Assembly (NCBI GenBank): GCA_965546615.1 | Contig: CBEUVQ010000048.1 | Coordinates: 1-14,389, forward strand | DNA from: CBEUVQ01 sp965546615 | GTDB lineage: Bacteria > Bacillota > Desulfotomaculia > Desulfotomaculales > Desulfohalotomaculaceae | Reading direction: 5' to 3' | DNA length: 14,389 bases | Shown: positions 1-7,042 of the stretch, piece after piece | Position numbering within the stretch: position 1 is the first letter of the stretch | Layout: each line of letters starts with the position of its first letter | Notes under the pieces: model-generated | Databases searched by the model: none | Told to the model about the DNA's origin: nothing | The model's input: only the letters and a program-made list of their open reading frames with translations | Position numbers and translations under genes: made by a program

Positions 1-37
1 AAGCTGTCCCCATTGAAAAAAACTGGAGGTGAGCTTA

Positions 38-1216
38 ATGGCAGAATCCAAGACTCCTCTCTTGGATCAACTGGAAACTGGACCGTGGCCTAGCTTCGTA
101 AAAGAAATCAAGAGAATGGCCCCTGAAAAGCCCACTTGCCAAGACCTTCTCGGACAACTGGAAGTATCTTATGAAGAGAAGAAAGGGCACTGGAAACACG
201 GCGGTATCGTTGGTGTTATGGGTTATGGTGGTGGCGTAATCGGTCGTTATTCTGACCTGCCTGAACAATTCCCCAATGTAGCTGAGTTTCATACTGTACG
301 TTTGAATCAGCCCAGCGGTTGGTTCTACAACACTAAAGCACTGCGTACAGTGTGCGACATTTGGGAAAAGTACGGCAGTGGCTTGACAAACATGCACGGT
401 TCCACCGGTGACATCGTTTTGTTGGGTACAAAGACCGAATATCTGCAAACTGTTTTTGATGAGTTCAGCGAAAATGGTTTTGACCTCGGTGGTTCAGGTT
501 CTGACCTGCGTACTCCTAGCTGCTGTTGCGGTCAAGCACGCTGCGAGTTTGCATGCTTTGACACTATGGCGCTGTGCCATAACTTAACAAACGAATTCCA
601 GGATGAATTACACCGTCCGATGTGGCCGTACAAGTTCAAAATTAAGATTTCCGGCTGCGCTAACGACTGTGTAGCATCTATCGCTCGTTCCGACTTCGCT
701 ATTATCGGTACTTGGAGAGATGATATCCGCATCGACCAAGAAGCTGTGCGCGAATATGTGAAGAACGGCTTGGATATTCAAGATTTAGTAATTGATCGCT
801 GCCCCACCGGCTGCATGAGCTGGGACGGCAATGAATTAGTGGTAGACAACAAAGAATGTACCCGCTGCATGCACTGCATCAACAAGATGCCTAAAGCTCT
901 GCGTCCTGGCGAGGACAAAGGTGCCAGCATCTTAATCGGTGGTAAAGCTACCATTCTGCAGTCTGCATTCTTAGGATGGGTAATCGTTCCTTTCGTTAAG
1001 GTTGAAGAACCGTATGATGAAATTAAAGACCTGTTAGATAAGATTTGGGAATGGTGGGACGAAGAAGGTAAAGTTCGTGAGCGTGTAGGTGAAACCATCT
1101 GCCGTCTCGGTATGCGTAACTTCCTGCGTGCGGTTGAGCTTGAGCCTATTCCGCAAATGGTGTTCCGTCCGCGTGCTAACCCTTACTTCTTCTGGTGGCC
1201 TGAAGAAGTTAAATAA
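38..1216 (+). CDS. dsrA: Dissimilatory sulfite reductase alpha subunit
   Basis: Alpha subunit of the cytoplasmic DsrAB complex, which performs the terminal reduction of sulfite, delivering sulfur to DsrC. The ATG at 38 is chosen because GGAGGTGAG (25-33) lies just upstream; the in-frame GTG at 29 falls inside that SD. The 392-residue product opens with the family sequence TPLLDQLETGPWPSFVKEIK. Cluster-binding cysteines are C163 and C169 (CX5C) and C207 and C211 (CX3C). They have the same spacing as C177/C183/C221/C225 of the Desulfovibrio vulgaris protein. The inserted ferredoxin domain supplies C255 plus C274, C277 and C280 (CxxCxxC). All ligands are present, so the subunit should be intact. 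It is somewhat shorter than the roughly 437-residue Desulfovibrio protein. The coding sequence begins 37 bases into the window, so its promoter is not visible. It is followed by dsrB after 75 bases. Confidence 0.97.
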   Translation: MAESKTPLLDQLETGPWPSFVKEIKRMAPEKPTCQDLLGQLEVSYEEKKGHWKHGGIVGVMGYGGGVIGRYSDLPEQFPNVAEFHTVRLNQPSGWFYNTKALRTVCDIWEKYGSGLTNMHGSTGDIVLLGTKTEYLQTVFDEFSENGFDLGGSGSDLRTPSCCCGQARCEFACFDTMALCHNLTNEFQDELHRPMWPYKFKIKISGCANDCVASIARSDFAIIGTWRDDIRIDQEAVREYVKNGLDIQDLVIDRCPTGCMSWDGNELVVDNKECTRCMHCINKMPKALRPGEDKGASILIGGKATILQSAFLGWVIVPFVKVEEPYDEIKDLLDKIWEWWDEEGKVRERVGETICRLGMRNFLRAVELEPIPQMVFRPRANPYFFWWPEEVK

Positions 1217-1236
1217 GTGCACGACTGTCAATTCGA

Positions 1237-1260
1237 TATTTATTAAGCAATTAATAAATA
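1237..1260 (+). promoter_or_regulatory. dsrA-dsrB intergenic hairpin with GCAA tetraloop
   Basis: TATTTATTAA (1237-1246) pairs perfectly with TTAATAAATA (1251-1260) around a GCAA loop, a GNRA-type tetraloop. The 10-bp stem is all A-T and no U-run follows a GC stem, so it is not an intrinsic terminator. It sits 13 bases before the dsrB SD. A role in mRNA stability or in setting DsrA:DsrB translation is inference. Confidence 0.45.
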
Positions 1261-1291
1261 AATTTAAATGTACGGGGAGAGGTGAAGTAAA

Positions 1292-2353
1292 GTGGCAGCT
1301 AAAACTGATATCGGGCCTCCGTATTATGGGGATATGCTTCCTCCGATTATCAAGGAAAACTATGGTAAGTGGAAGTATCACGAAATTCTTAAGCCCGGTG
1401 TGCTTGTCCACGTATCTGAAACCGGAGCAGAATTATACACTGTGCGGGTTGGCTCTCCAAGGCTGATCAGCATCTACTACATCCGTGATCTCTGTGATTT
1501 GGCTGATAAATACTGTGATGGTTACCTGAGATTTACCAGCCGTCACAATGTAGAGTTTTTGCTCAGCAATAAAGATAATATTGAGCCGCTGCTTGAAGAA
1601 CTGAAAGCAAAAGGTCTGCCTGTTGGTGGTACTGGTAACTCCATTACCAACATTGTACACACCCAAGGTTGGGTACACTGCCACACTCCGGCAACCGATG
1701 CTTCCGGTATCGTTAAAGCAGTAATGGACGAATTGTTCGAGTACTTCACAACTATGAAGCTGCCTGCCAAGCTGAGAATTTCTCTGGCATGCTGCTTGAA
1801 CATGTGCGGTGCTGTTCACTGCTCGGACATCGCTATTCTCGGTATTCACAGAAAAGCTCCTACCATTAACCATGACACCATTAAGAGCTCCTGTGAAATT
1901 CCGACTGTAATCGCTAGCTGCCCGACAGCAGCTATTCGTCCGAACCCGAAACTGAAGTCTGTTGAAATTAAAGAAGAGCGCTGCATGTACTGTGGTAACT
2001 GTTATACCATGTGTCCGTCAATTCACATCATCGACCCTGAAAACGATGCTGTTTCTATCTGGGTTGGCGGTAAAGTATCCAACGCTCGTTCAACCCCGAT
2101 GTTCTCACGTTTGGCCATTCCGTACCTGCCGAACAATCCTCCGCGCTGGCCGGAAGTTGTTGACGCTGTTAAACACCTTGTTGAAGTTTACGCAGCCAAT
2201 GCTAAGCAGGGCGAAAGAATGGGCGAGTGGATCGAGCGCATTGGTTGGGAGAAATTCTTCCAGATTACCGAGCTCGACTTCACTGATAAGCACATCGATG
2301 ACTTTAACCTGGCTGTAACCACCTTCCGTTCCACCACCCAGTTCAAGTGGTAG
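1292..2353 (+). CDS. dsrB: Dissimilatory sulfite reductase beta subunit
   Basis: Beta subunit of DsrAB; in characterised enzymes it carries the catalytically active siroheme-[4Fe-4S] centre. The start is GTG at 1292, seven bases after GGGGAGAGGTGA (1274-1284 region); no ATG fits. The product has 353 residues. C130, then C167, C168 and C172 (CCX3C), match C151/C188/C189/C193 of the D. vulgaris subunit at a constant offset. The ferredoxin domain has C210 and C231, C234 and C237 (CxxCxxC), followed by an extra C241. The C-terminus ends TTQFKW. Together with dsrA upstream and dsrD 79 bases downstream it forms the usual dsrABD operon of sulfite reducers. No truncation or missing ligand is seen. 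Confidence 0.97.
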   Translation: MAAKTDIGPPYYGDMLPPIIKENYGKWKYHEILKPGVLVHVSETGAELYTVRVGSPRLISIYYIRDLCDLADKYCDGYLRFTSRHNVEFLLSNKDNIEPLLEELKAKGLPVGGTGNSITNIVHTQGWVHCHTPATDASGIVKAVMDELFEYFTTMKLPAKLRISLACCLNMCGAVHCSDIAILGIHRKAPTINHDTIKSSCEIPTVIASCPTAAIRPNPKLKSVEIKEERCMYCGNCYTMCPSIHIIDPENDAVSIWVGGKVSNARSTPMFSRLAIPYLPNNPPRWPEVVDAVKHLVEVYAANAKQGERMGEWIERIGWEKFFQITELDFTDKHIDDFNLAVTTFRSTTQFKW

Positions 2354-2361
2354 AATAGAAA

Positions 2362-2409
2362 GGTTGTAAGGTAGGCAAACTACCAAAAAAAACAACCACA
2401 AGCGTGTGG
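2362..2409 (+). promoter_or_regulatory. dsrB-dsrD intergenic paired hairpins
   Basis: Two hairpins fill the gap. The first has an outer stem GGTTGT (2362-2367)/ACAACC (2392-2397) and an inner stem GGTAG (2370-2374)/CTACC (2380-2384) closed by a GCAAA loop. The second is CCACA (2396-2400), loop AGCG, TGTGG (2405-2409). They share bases 2396-2397, so the full forms compete. Neither has a U-tract, so neither is a terminator. The dsrD SD (2417-2425) begins 8 bases after the second hairpin. Differential stability of dsrAB versus dsrD mRNA is a plausible but unproven role. Confidence 0.4.
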
Positions 2410-2432
2410 TAAAATTAGGTGGTGAATGTTCC

Positions 2433-2639
2433 GTGGAAGAATTAAAAGCCAAAGTATTAGAGTACCTCGGTACTGTAAGTAAGGCTAAAACCAAGGAAAT
2501 CGCCGAAAAAATCGGTGCCAAAAAGCGTGAAGTAGATAAGGCTTGCAGTGAGCTTGCTAAAGAGGGTAAAGTAGAATACCTGTATATCGGTACTTCTTTC
2601 GTTACTCTTGCCGGCAAGGATCACACACCAAAAGGTTAA
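2433..2639 (+). CDS. dsrD: DsrD, winged-helix sulfite reductase activator
   Basis: Small protein that in Desulfovibrio-type organisms acts as an allosteric activator of DsrAB; its gene is a marker of the reductive direction of the Dsr pathway. I choose GTG 2433 because AGGTGGTGA (2417-2425) lies 7 bases before it and the product then begins MEELKAKVLEYL, like the MEEAKQKVVDFL start of the D. vulgaris protein. A start at GTG 2406 would add nine unmatched residues and lacks an SD. The 68-residue product is slightly shorter than the 78-residue Desulfovibrio protein. It shows the helix-turn-helix-like core (IAEKIGAKKREVDKACSEL) followed by a beta-wing (VEYLYIGTSFVTL). A strong terminator follows the stop codon immediately, so it is the last gene of the dsr operon. 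Similarity is modest and the call rests on operon position plus fold pattern. Confidence 0.87.
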   Translation: MEELKAKVLEYLGTVSKAKTKEIAEKIGAKKREVDKACSELAKEGKVEYLYIGTSFVTLAGKDHTPKG

Positions 2640-2640
2640 A

Positions 2641-2672
2641 AAAAAGAGCAGGTTTGCGCCTGCTCTTTTTTT
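2641..2672 (+). terminator. Intrinsic terminator of the dsrABD operon
   Basis: AAAAAGAGCAGG (2641-2652), loop TTTGCG, CCTGCTCTTTTT (2659-2670), then more T. The 12-bp stem runs into a T-tract directly after the dsrD stop. The A-run on the 5' side means it could also terminate on the other strand, though no minus-strand gene needs it. Confidence 0.93.
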
Positions 2673-2803
2673 ATGCCTGCACGTAAACACAAGCTGCTGC
2701 TTTTCCGCAAAACAACGGCTTTATGCCGAAACTGCCCTTAAGCCCCTTCTTTTGTTAAAACTCGAAATTAATTAAATTCTATAAAAGGTTTATGTGATTA
2801 TTC

Positions 2804-2848
2804 TGTCGAATGTTATCATTGTTAAGTTTTGATTAAAATATCTTAACA
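2804..2848 (+). promoter_or_regulatory. Candidate promoter and operator of the DUF1934-argS unit
   Basis: The 226-base gap after the dsr terminator must hold the promoter of the next unit. The best candidate is an extended -10, TGT-TATCAT (2811-2819), with no good -35. Directly before it lies TGTCGAA (2804-2810), a perfect Spo0A-box heptamer. Directly after it, over the expected start site, is an inverted repeat TGTTAAG (2820-2826)/CTTAACA (2842-2848), with TTTT-GATT-AAAA inside. A heptamer match is expected about twice by chance in a window this size, so regulation by Spo0A is only a suggestion. Confidence 0.35.
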
Positions 2849-2898
2849 GTAAGAGATGTGTGCGGCGGTCAAACAAAAAACGGAAGGGGCTGGTTGCA

Positions 2899-3321
2899 AT
2901 GGGTAAAGAGGTGTTGGTTACAGTCAAAAGTACATTAAATCATGAGTGGGGCGATACCGACAATATGGAGTTTGTTACGCTCGGCAGCATGTTTTTTAAA
3001 AACAACTCCATCTACCTGATGTACAGCGAATCGGAAGTTAGCGGCATGGAAGGTACAACCACCACATTAAAAGCAGAACCGAAAAGAGTCACTTTAAACC
3101 GCATGGGAATGGCGGAATTGAAGCATGTTTTTGAAGAAGGTATTCATAACGAAGCCAGCTACGTTACTCCTTACGGAACGATGATTACTAAAGTACTGCC
3201 TTCGAAAGTAGAGGTAGACTTGACAGAGATGGGTGGAAGTATTAATCTAGAGTATGAATTATTATTAGGGGAAGAAAAAGTTAGCTTTAATGAGCTATCT
3301 ATCACCGTCAAGGAGGTTTAA
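2899..3321 (+). CDS. ywiB: DUF1934 (YwiB-like) beta-barrel protein
   Basis: Function unknown; the family is predicted to form a small calycin-like beta-barrel in the cytoplasm. The ATG at 2899 follows GGAAGGGG (2882-2889) at 9 bases and gives 140 residues, the usual family length; a GTG at 2860 would add 13 mostly basic residues and has no SD. The family pattern is visible: an early strand region, YSESEVSGMEGTTTTLK (about residues 43-59), the RMGMAEL segment, SYVTPYG in the middle, and a final LEYELLL strand. In B. subtilis the homologue ywiB sits directly before argS, and here the same pair is only 9 bases apart. The argS SD is encoded by the last codons of this gene, suggesting translational coupling. 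No catalytic residues are recognised. Confidence 0.85.
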   Translation: MGKEVLVTVKSTLNHEWGDTDNMEFVTLGSMFFKNNSIYLMYSESEVSGMEGTTTTLKAEPKRVTLNRMGMAELKHVFEEGIHNEASYVTPYGTMITKVLPSKVEVDLTEMGGSINLEYELLLGEEKVSFNELSITVKEV

Positions 3322-3330
3322 CTCTTTCTA

Positions 3331-5016
3331 ATGAGCGGTATTGTGGAACACTTGCGGTCAAAGCTGGTTTCCGCCCTGAACCAAGCTGTTGAAAAGGCTG
3401 TACAAACCGGGGCAATGCCGGCTTTGACCATTCCTGATTTTGTAGTGGAAGTGCCGAAAGAAAAGGGGCATGGTGATTTTGCCACCAACTTAGCTATGAT
3501 GCTGGCTAAGCCGGCAAAGAATGCTCCGCGCAAACTTGCTGAAATCATCGTCAGCAACCTAGAGCTGGCTGGGGCGTCGGTGGATAAAGTTGAAATAGCC
3601 GGTCCCGGCTTTATTAATTTTTACCTCAATCCCAATTGGATCTATCAAGCCTTACCGCAAATTGCAGAACAGCGTGAACATTACGGCAGGGTGGAACTTG
3701 GCGAAGGAACCAAAGTACAGGTAGAGTTTGTCAGTGCCAACCCCACCGGCTTACTGCACATGGGCAACGCCCGGGGGGCAGCGCTGGGTGACAGTATTGC
3801 CGCTATTCTTGAATTTGCCGGTTATGATGTTGAACGGGAGTACTACATCAATGATGCCGGCAATCAAATTGAAAATTTCGGCAAGTCATTGGAAGCGCGC
3901 TATTTACAGCAGCTGGGTCAAGACGTGCCGGTGCCGGAAGAAGGCTATCACGGTGAGGACTTGATTGACACTGTTCAGAACTTTATCAACTGTTACAAAG
4001 ACGCTTACCTGACAGCAGAACCTGCTGCCCGCCGGGCTAAATTAGTAGAGTATGCATTGAACGAAAAATTAACCAACATCAAAAACAGTCTGCTTGACTT
4101 CGGCGTTGTTTACGATGTTTGGTTTTCTGAGCGATCACTGCATGAATCCGGAGCGATAGAAAGCGCGATAAGCGAACTGCGGGAAAAAGGCTGCATTTAC
4201 GAGAAAGAAGACGCGCTGTGGTTTAAAGCAACCGACTTTGGTGATGAGAAGGACGAAGTAGTGGTGCGTTCTAACGGTATTCCCACTTATTTTGCTGCCG
4301 ATATTGCCTATCACAAGAACAAGTTTGACCGCGGCTTTGATAAAGTAATTAATATTTGGGGTGCCGACCATCACGGGCATGTTAACCGCATGAAAGGCTC
4401 AATGGAAGCGTTGGGCTACTCCCGGGATGCTTTGGAAATCGTGTTAATGCAGCTGGTGCGCCTCTTGCGCGGCGGAGAAGTTGTGCGCATGTCCAAACGC
4501 ACCGGACAGTTCGTTACCCTTTCGGAATTAGTAGCAGAAGTCGGCAAAGACGCCGCCCGCTATTTCTTTGTAATGCGCAGCGCGGACAGTCACTTGGAAT
4601 TTGACCTTGATCTGGCCAAATCGCAGACCAATGAAAACCCGGTGTTTTATATTCAGTATGCGCATGCCAGAATTTGCAGCATCTTTCGCCAATTAGCGGA
4701 GCGCGGCGGAAAGGTTCCGTCCGTTTCCGAGGTGGACTTTACAGTGCTTAAAGAAGAGCAGGAAAAGGAATTAATCAGAAAGCTGGCCGATTTTCCGGTG
4801 GAAGTGAAAATGGCGGCTGAAATGCTGGCTCCGCACCGCATCGCCCGTTATCTGCATGAGCTGGCAGGTTTATTCCACAGTTTTTACAACAGCAACCGGG
4901 TAATTGTTGAAGATGATAAGCTGTCTTATGCGCGTTTGCTGCTGGCAGACTGTACCAGAATTGTGCTGCGCAACGGTTTGAGATTAATCGGTGTATCTGC
5001 GCCGGAGCGGATGTAG
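3331..5016 (+). CDS. argS: Arginyl-tRNA synthetase
   Basis: Class I aminoacyl-tRNA synthetase that charges tRNA-Arg with arginine using ATP in the cytoplasm. The 561-residue length is typical. The N-terminal tRNA-recognition domain covers roughly residues 1-100. The HIGH-type signature appears as SANPTGLLHMGNARGAALGD with H143. The KMSKS-type loop appears as RMSKRTG (R386-R390 and on), the form usual for ArgRS. The C-terminal DALR anticodon-binding domain begins near YAHARICSIFRQL and runs to the end. The ATG at 3331 follows AAGGAGG (3310-3316), which lies inside the previous gene; the 14-base spacing is longer than ideal, but no alternative start fits. It is co-transcribed with the DUF1934 gene, and the XapX gene starts 4 bases after its stop. 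Confidence 0.97.
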   Translation: MSGIVEHLRSKLVSALNQAVEKAVQTGAMPALTIPDFVVEVPKEKGHGDFATNLAMMLAKPAKNAPRKLAEIIVSNLELAGASVDKVEIAGPGFINFYLNPNWIYQALPQIAEQREHYGRVELGEGTKVQVEFVSANPTGLLHMGNARGAALGDSIAAILEFAGYDVEREYYINDAGNQIENFGKSLEARYLQQLGQDVPVPEEGYHGEDLIDTVQNFINCYKDAYLTAEPAARRAKLVEYALNEKLTNIKNSLLDFGVVYDVWFSERSLHESGAIESAISELREKGCIYEKEDALWFKATDFGDEKDEVVVRSNGIPTYFAADIAYHKNKFDRGFDKVINIWGADHHGHVNRMKGSMEALGYSRDALEIVLMQLVRLLRGGEVVRMSKRTGQFVTLSELVAEVGKDAARYFFVMRSADSHLEFDLDLAKSQTNENPVFYIQYAHARICSIFRQLAERGGKVPSVSEVDFTVLKEEQEKELIRKLADFPVEVKMAAEMLAPHRIARYLHELAGLFHSFYNSNRVIVEDDKLSYARLLLADCTRIVLRNGLRLIGVSAPERM

Positions 5017-5020
5017 AGAT

Positions 5021-5197
5021 ATGTGGGAACAGTATCGTGAAGTAATGCTGTCTTTGCTGACCGGATTGGCAATAGGAATTGTTTTCGCCAGATTTAAACT
5101 GCCGGTACCGGCTCCGCAGACCCTGGCAGGGGTAATGGGAATTGTGGGGATATTCCTCGGATACCTGCTGGCAGTGCGGCTGGGATGGGGACGCTAG
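5021..5197 (+). CDS. XapX-domain small membrane protein
   Basis: A 58-residue hydrophobic protein with two predicted membrane helices (about residues 7-24 and 33-52) joined by the short proline-rich turn KLPVPAPQTLAG. That turn and the following GVMGIVGIFLGYLL are characteristic of the XapX/DUF1427 family. The function of the family is unknown; it is named after a gene near a xanthosine-utilisation locus in enteric bacteria, which tells little here. ATG 5021 is preferred because it follows the argS stop by 4 bases. An upstream GTG would overlap argS. The SD (GGAG at 5004-5007) is weak and distant, so expression probably depends on translation of argS. Confidence 0.8.
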   Translation: MWEQYREVMLSLLTGLAIGIVFARFKLPVPAPQTLAGVMGIVGIFLGYLLAVRLGWGR

Positions 5198-5201
5198 TCT
5201 C

Positions 5202-5230
5202 TTGACACCCCTGTGGTGAGCATATAGAAT
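5202..5230 (+). promoter_or_regulatory. Sigma-A promoter of pyrG
   Basis: TTGACA (5202-5207), a 17-base spacer, then TAGAAT (5225-5230): a perfect -35 and a five-of-six -10 at ideal spacing. Transcription would start near 5237, giving a leader of about 45 bases before the pyrG ATG. Confidence 0.8.
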
Positions 5231-5280
5231 GTAACAGGTAGTCAAACTAAGATGAATTATACATTAAATAGGAGGAAGTC

Positions 5281-6888
5281 ATGGCCAAGTTTATCTTTGT
5301 TACCGGGGGTGTTGTGTCTTCCCTGGGGAAAGGCATAACTGCTGCGTCATTGGGGCGGTTGTTGAAAAACCGAGGGCTTAAAGTAGCTGTGCAAAAATTA
5401 GATCCTTACATAAATGTAGATCCGGGCACTATGAGTCCTTATCAGCATGGAGAAGTTTTTGTTACCGAAGACGGTGCGGAGACCGACCTTGATTTGGGCC
5501 ACTATGAACGGTTTATTGATATTAATCTTACCCGCAGAAGCAACGTTACAACCGGTAAAATATACTGGTCGGTAATTACCAAAGAACGCAGAGGTGATTA
5601 CCTTGGCGGTACGGTGCAGGTAATTCCGCACATTACTAATGAAATTAAAGAACGCGTGCTCAAACTGGCTGAGGAAGGAGATCCCGATGTTGTAATTGCC
5701 GAAATCGGCGGTACTGTCGGTGATATTGAATCCCAGCCGTTTTTGGAGGCTATCCGTCAGCTGAAAAGTGACCTTGGCCGCGATGAGGTAATGTATATTC
5801 ACGTCACTTTAGTGCCGTATTTGGGAGCAGCCAATGAGTTAAAAACCAAACCCACCCAGCACAGCGTTAAAGAACTGCGGGGTATCGGTATTCAGCCTGA
5901 CGTTATTGTTTGCCGTACAGAGCAGCCGCTTTCCAAAGAGATGGAAGAGAAGCTGGCATTATTCTGCGACATTGAAAAAGAAGCCGTTATTCAAGCGGTA
6001 GATGCCCACTCGATATACGAAGTGCCGCTGCAGCTGGAAAAAGAAGGGCTTGCTGATATTGTGGTTAAACGCCTTAAGCTGGAATGCGGGAAGCCTGATC
6101 TTTCCGAGTGGCGGGATATGGTGGAACGCATGAAAGATCTGCGCTGGGGTGCCACTATCGCTCTTGTCGGCAAATATGTGTCGCTGCAGGATGCTTATAT
6201 CAGTGTAGCCGAAGCGCTGCGTCATGCCGGCCTGCATCATGGTTCGGCAGTGAATATCCGCTGGATTAACAGTGAAGATTTAGAGCAGGTGCCGGCGGAA
6301 GAATACCTGCATGATGTTGACGGCATTCTCATTCCCGGCGGATTTGGTGATCGCGGCATAGAGGGCAAAATTAATGCCATTAAGTATGCGCGGGAAAATA
6401 ACATTCCGCTGCTGGGCATCTGCTTGGGAATGCAGCTGGCAGTAGTTGAATTTGCCCGCAACGTGTTGGGATGGCAGGATGCCAACAGTTCGGAATTCAA
6501 CCCCGATACGTCGCATCCGGTGATTGACCTGCTGCCCGAGCAGAAAGAAATCTCTGACATGGGCGGCACCATGCGTTTGGGACGCTACAAGTGTGCACTT
6601 AATCACGGCACTTTAGCCTATCAAGCCTACGGTAAAGATGTGATTGAAGAAAGACATCGCCATCGTTACGAATTTAATAATAATTATCGCGAAGAAATGG
6701 TTAAGCACGGAATGGTTATTTCAGGAATGCTGCCGGGTCGTGAGCTGGTGGAAATCATAGAAATACCCGATCATCCCTGGTTTGTAGCTACGCAGTTCCA
6801 TCCCGAATTTAAATCCCGACCATACCGCCCGCATCCGCTGTTCCGCGATTTTATCGGTGCGGCATTAAGATATAAGGGCGACAAATAA
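5281..6888 (+). CDS. pyrG: CTP synthase (glutamine-hydrolysing)
   Basis: Converts UTP to CTP using ATP and glutamine, the last step of de novo pyrimidine nucleotide synthesis. The 535-residue length is standard. The N-terminal synthetase domain starts KFIFVTGGVVSSLGKG, with its P-loop in the first 20 residues, and contains LDPYINVDPGTMSPYQHGEV. The C-terminal class I glutamine amidotransferase domain has the PGGFGDRG oxyanion segment, the nucleophile C381 in GICLGMQ, and H507 and E509 in HPEF, completing the triad. ATG 5281 has GGAGG (5271-5275) upstream. The gene has its own promoter and its own terminator, so it is probably monocistronic. Its approximately 45-base leader contains no terminator hairpin, so the CTP-sensing attenuation known for B. 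subtilis pyrG is not apparent. Confidence 0.98.
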   Translation: MAKFIFVTGGVVSSLGKGITAASLGRLLKNRGLKVAVQKLDPYINVDPGTMSPYQHGEVFVTEDGAETDLDLGHYERFIDINLTRRSNVTTGKIYWSVITKERRGDYLGGTVQVIPHITNEIKERVLKLAEEGDPDVVIAEIGGTVGDIESQPFLEAIRQLKSDLGRDEVMYIHVTLVPYLGAANELKTKPTQHSVKELRGIGIQPDVIVCRTEQPLSKEMEEKLALFCDIEKEAVIQAVDAHSIYEVPLQLEKEGLADIVVKRLKLECGKPDLSEWRDMVERMKDLRWGATIALVGKYVSLQDAYISVAEALRHAGLHHGSAVNIRWINSEDLEQVPAEEYLHDVDGILIPGGFGDRGIEGKINAIKYARENNIPLLGICLGMQLAVVEFARNVLGWQDANSSEFNPDTSHPVIDLLPEQKEISDMGGTMRLGRYKCALNHGTLAYQAYGKDVIEERHRHRYEFNNNYREEMVKHGMVISGMLPGRELVEIIEIPDHPWFVATQFHPEFKSRPYRPHPLFRDFIGAALRYKGDK

Positions 6889-6893
6889 GTCGT

Positions 6894-6928
6894 AAAACAG
6901 CTTTGGAAAAAACCAAAGCTGTTTTTTT
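6894..6928 (+). terminator. Intrinsic terminator after pyrG
   Basis: AAAACAGCTTTGG (6894-6906), loop AAAAAA, CCAAAGCTGTTTT (6913-6925), then more T to 6928. The 13-bp perfect stem sits 6 bases after the pyrG stop and ends in a T-run. Confidence 0.95.
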
Positions 6929-7042
6929 GAATATATGCGGAGAGACTTTCCCGCTTGCAGGATTAAAAACACTTGTTGTGAAACATTCTAATAAGTAATT
7001 GTGTATTTACATAACTTTAAACAGTAGGGGTGTTGATTATTG

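Noticed and set aside
35..448. Minus-strand open frame opposite dsrA (and similar ones opposite argS, pyrG, fba and rho).
   Set aside because: They lie fully inside well-supported genes, lack SDs and resemble no family; they are shadows of the + strand coding bias.
1089..1466. Second + strand frame spanning the end of dsrA to dsrB.
   Set aside because: It overlaps both genes in another frame, has no SD and gives an unrecognisable protein.
2716..2728. CGGC/GCCG hairpin in the gap after the dsr terminator.
   Set aside because: Only 4 bp; no RNA gene, tRNA or riboswitch pattern is apparent in 2673-2803.
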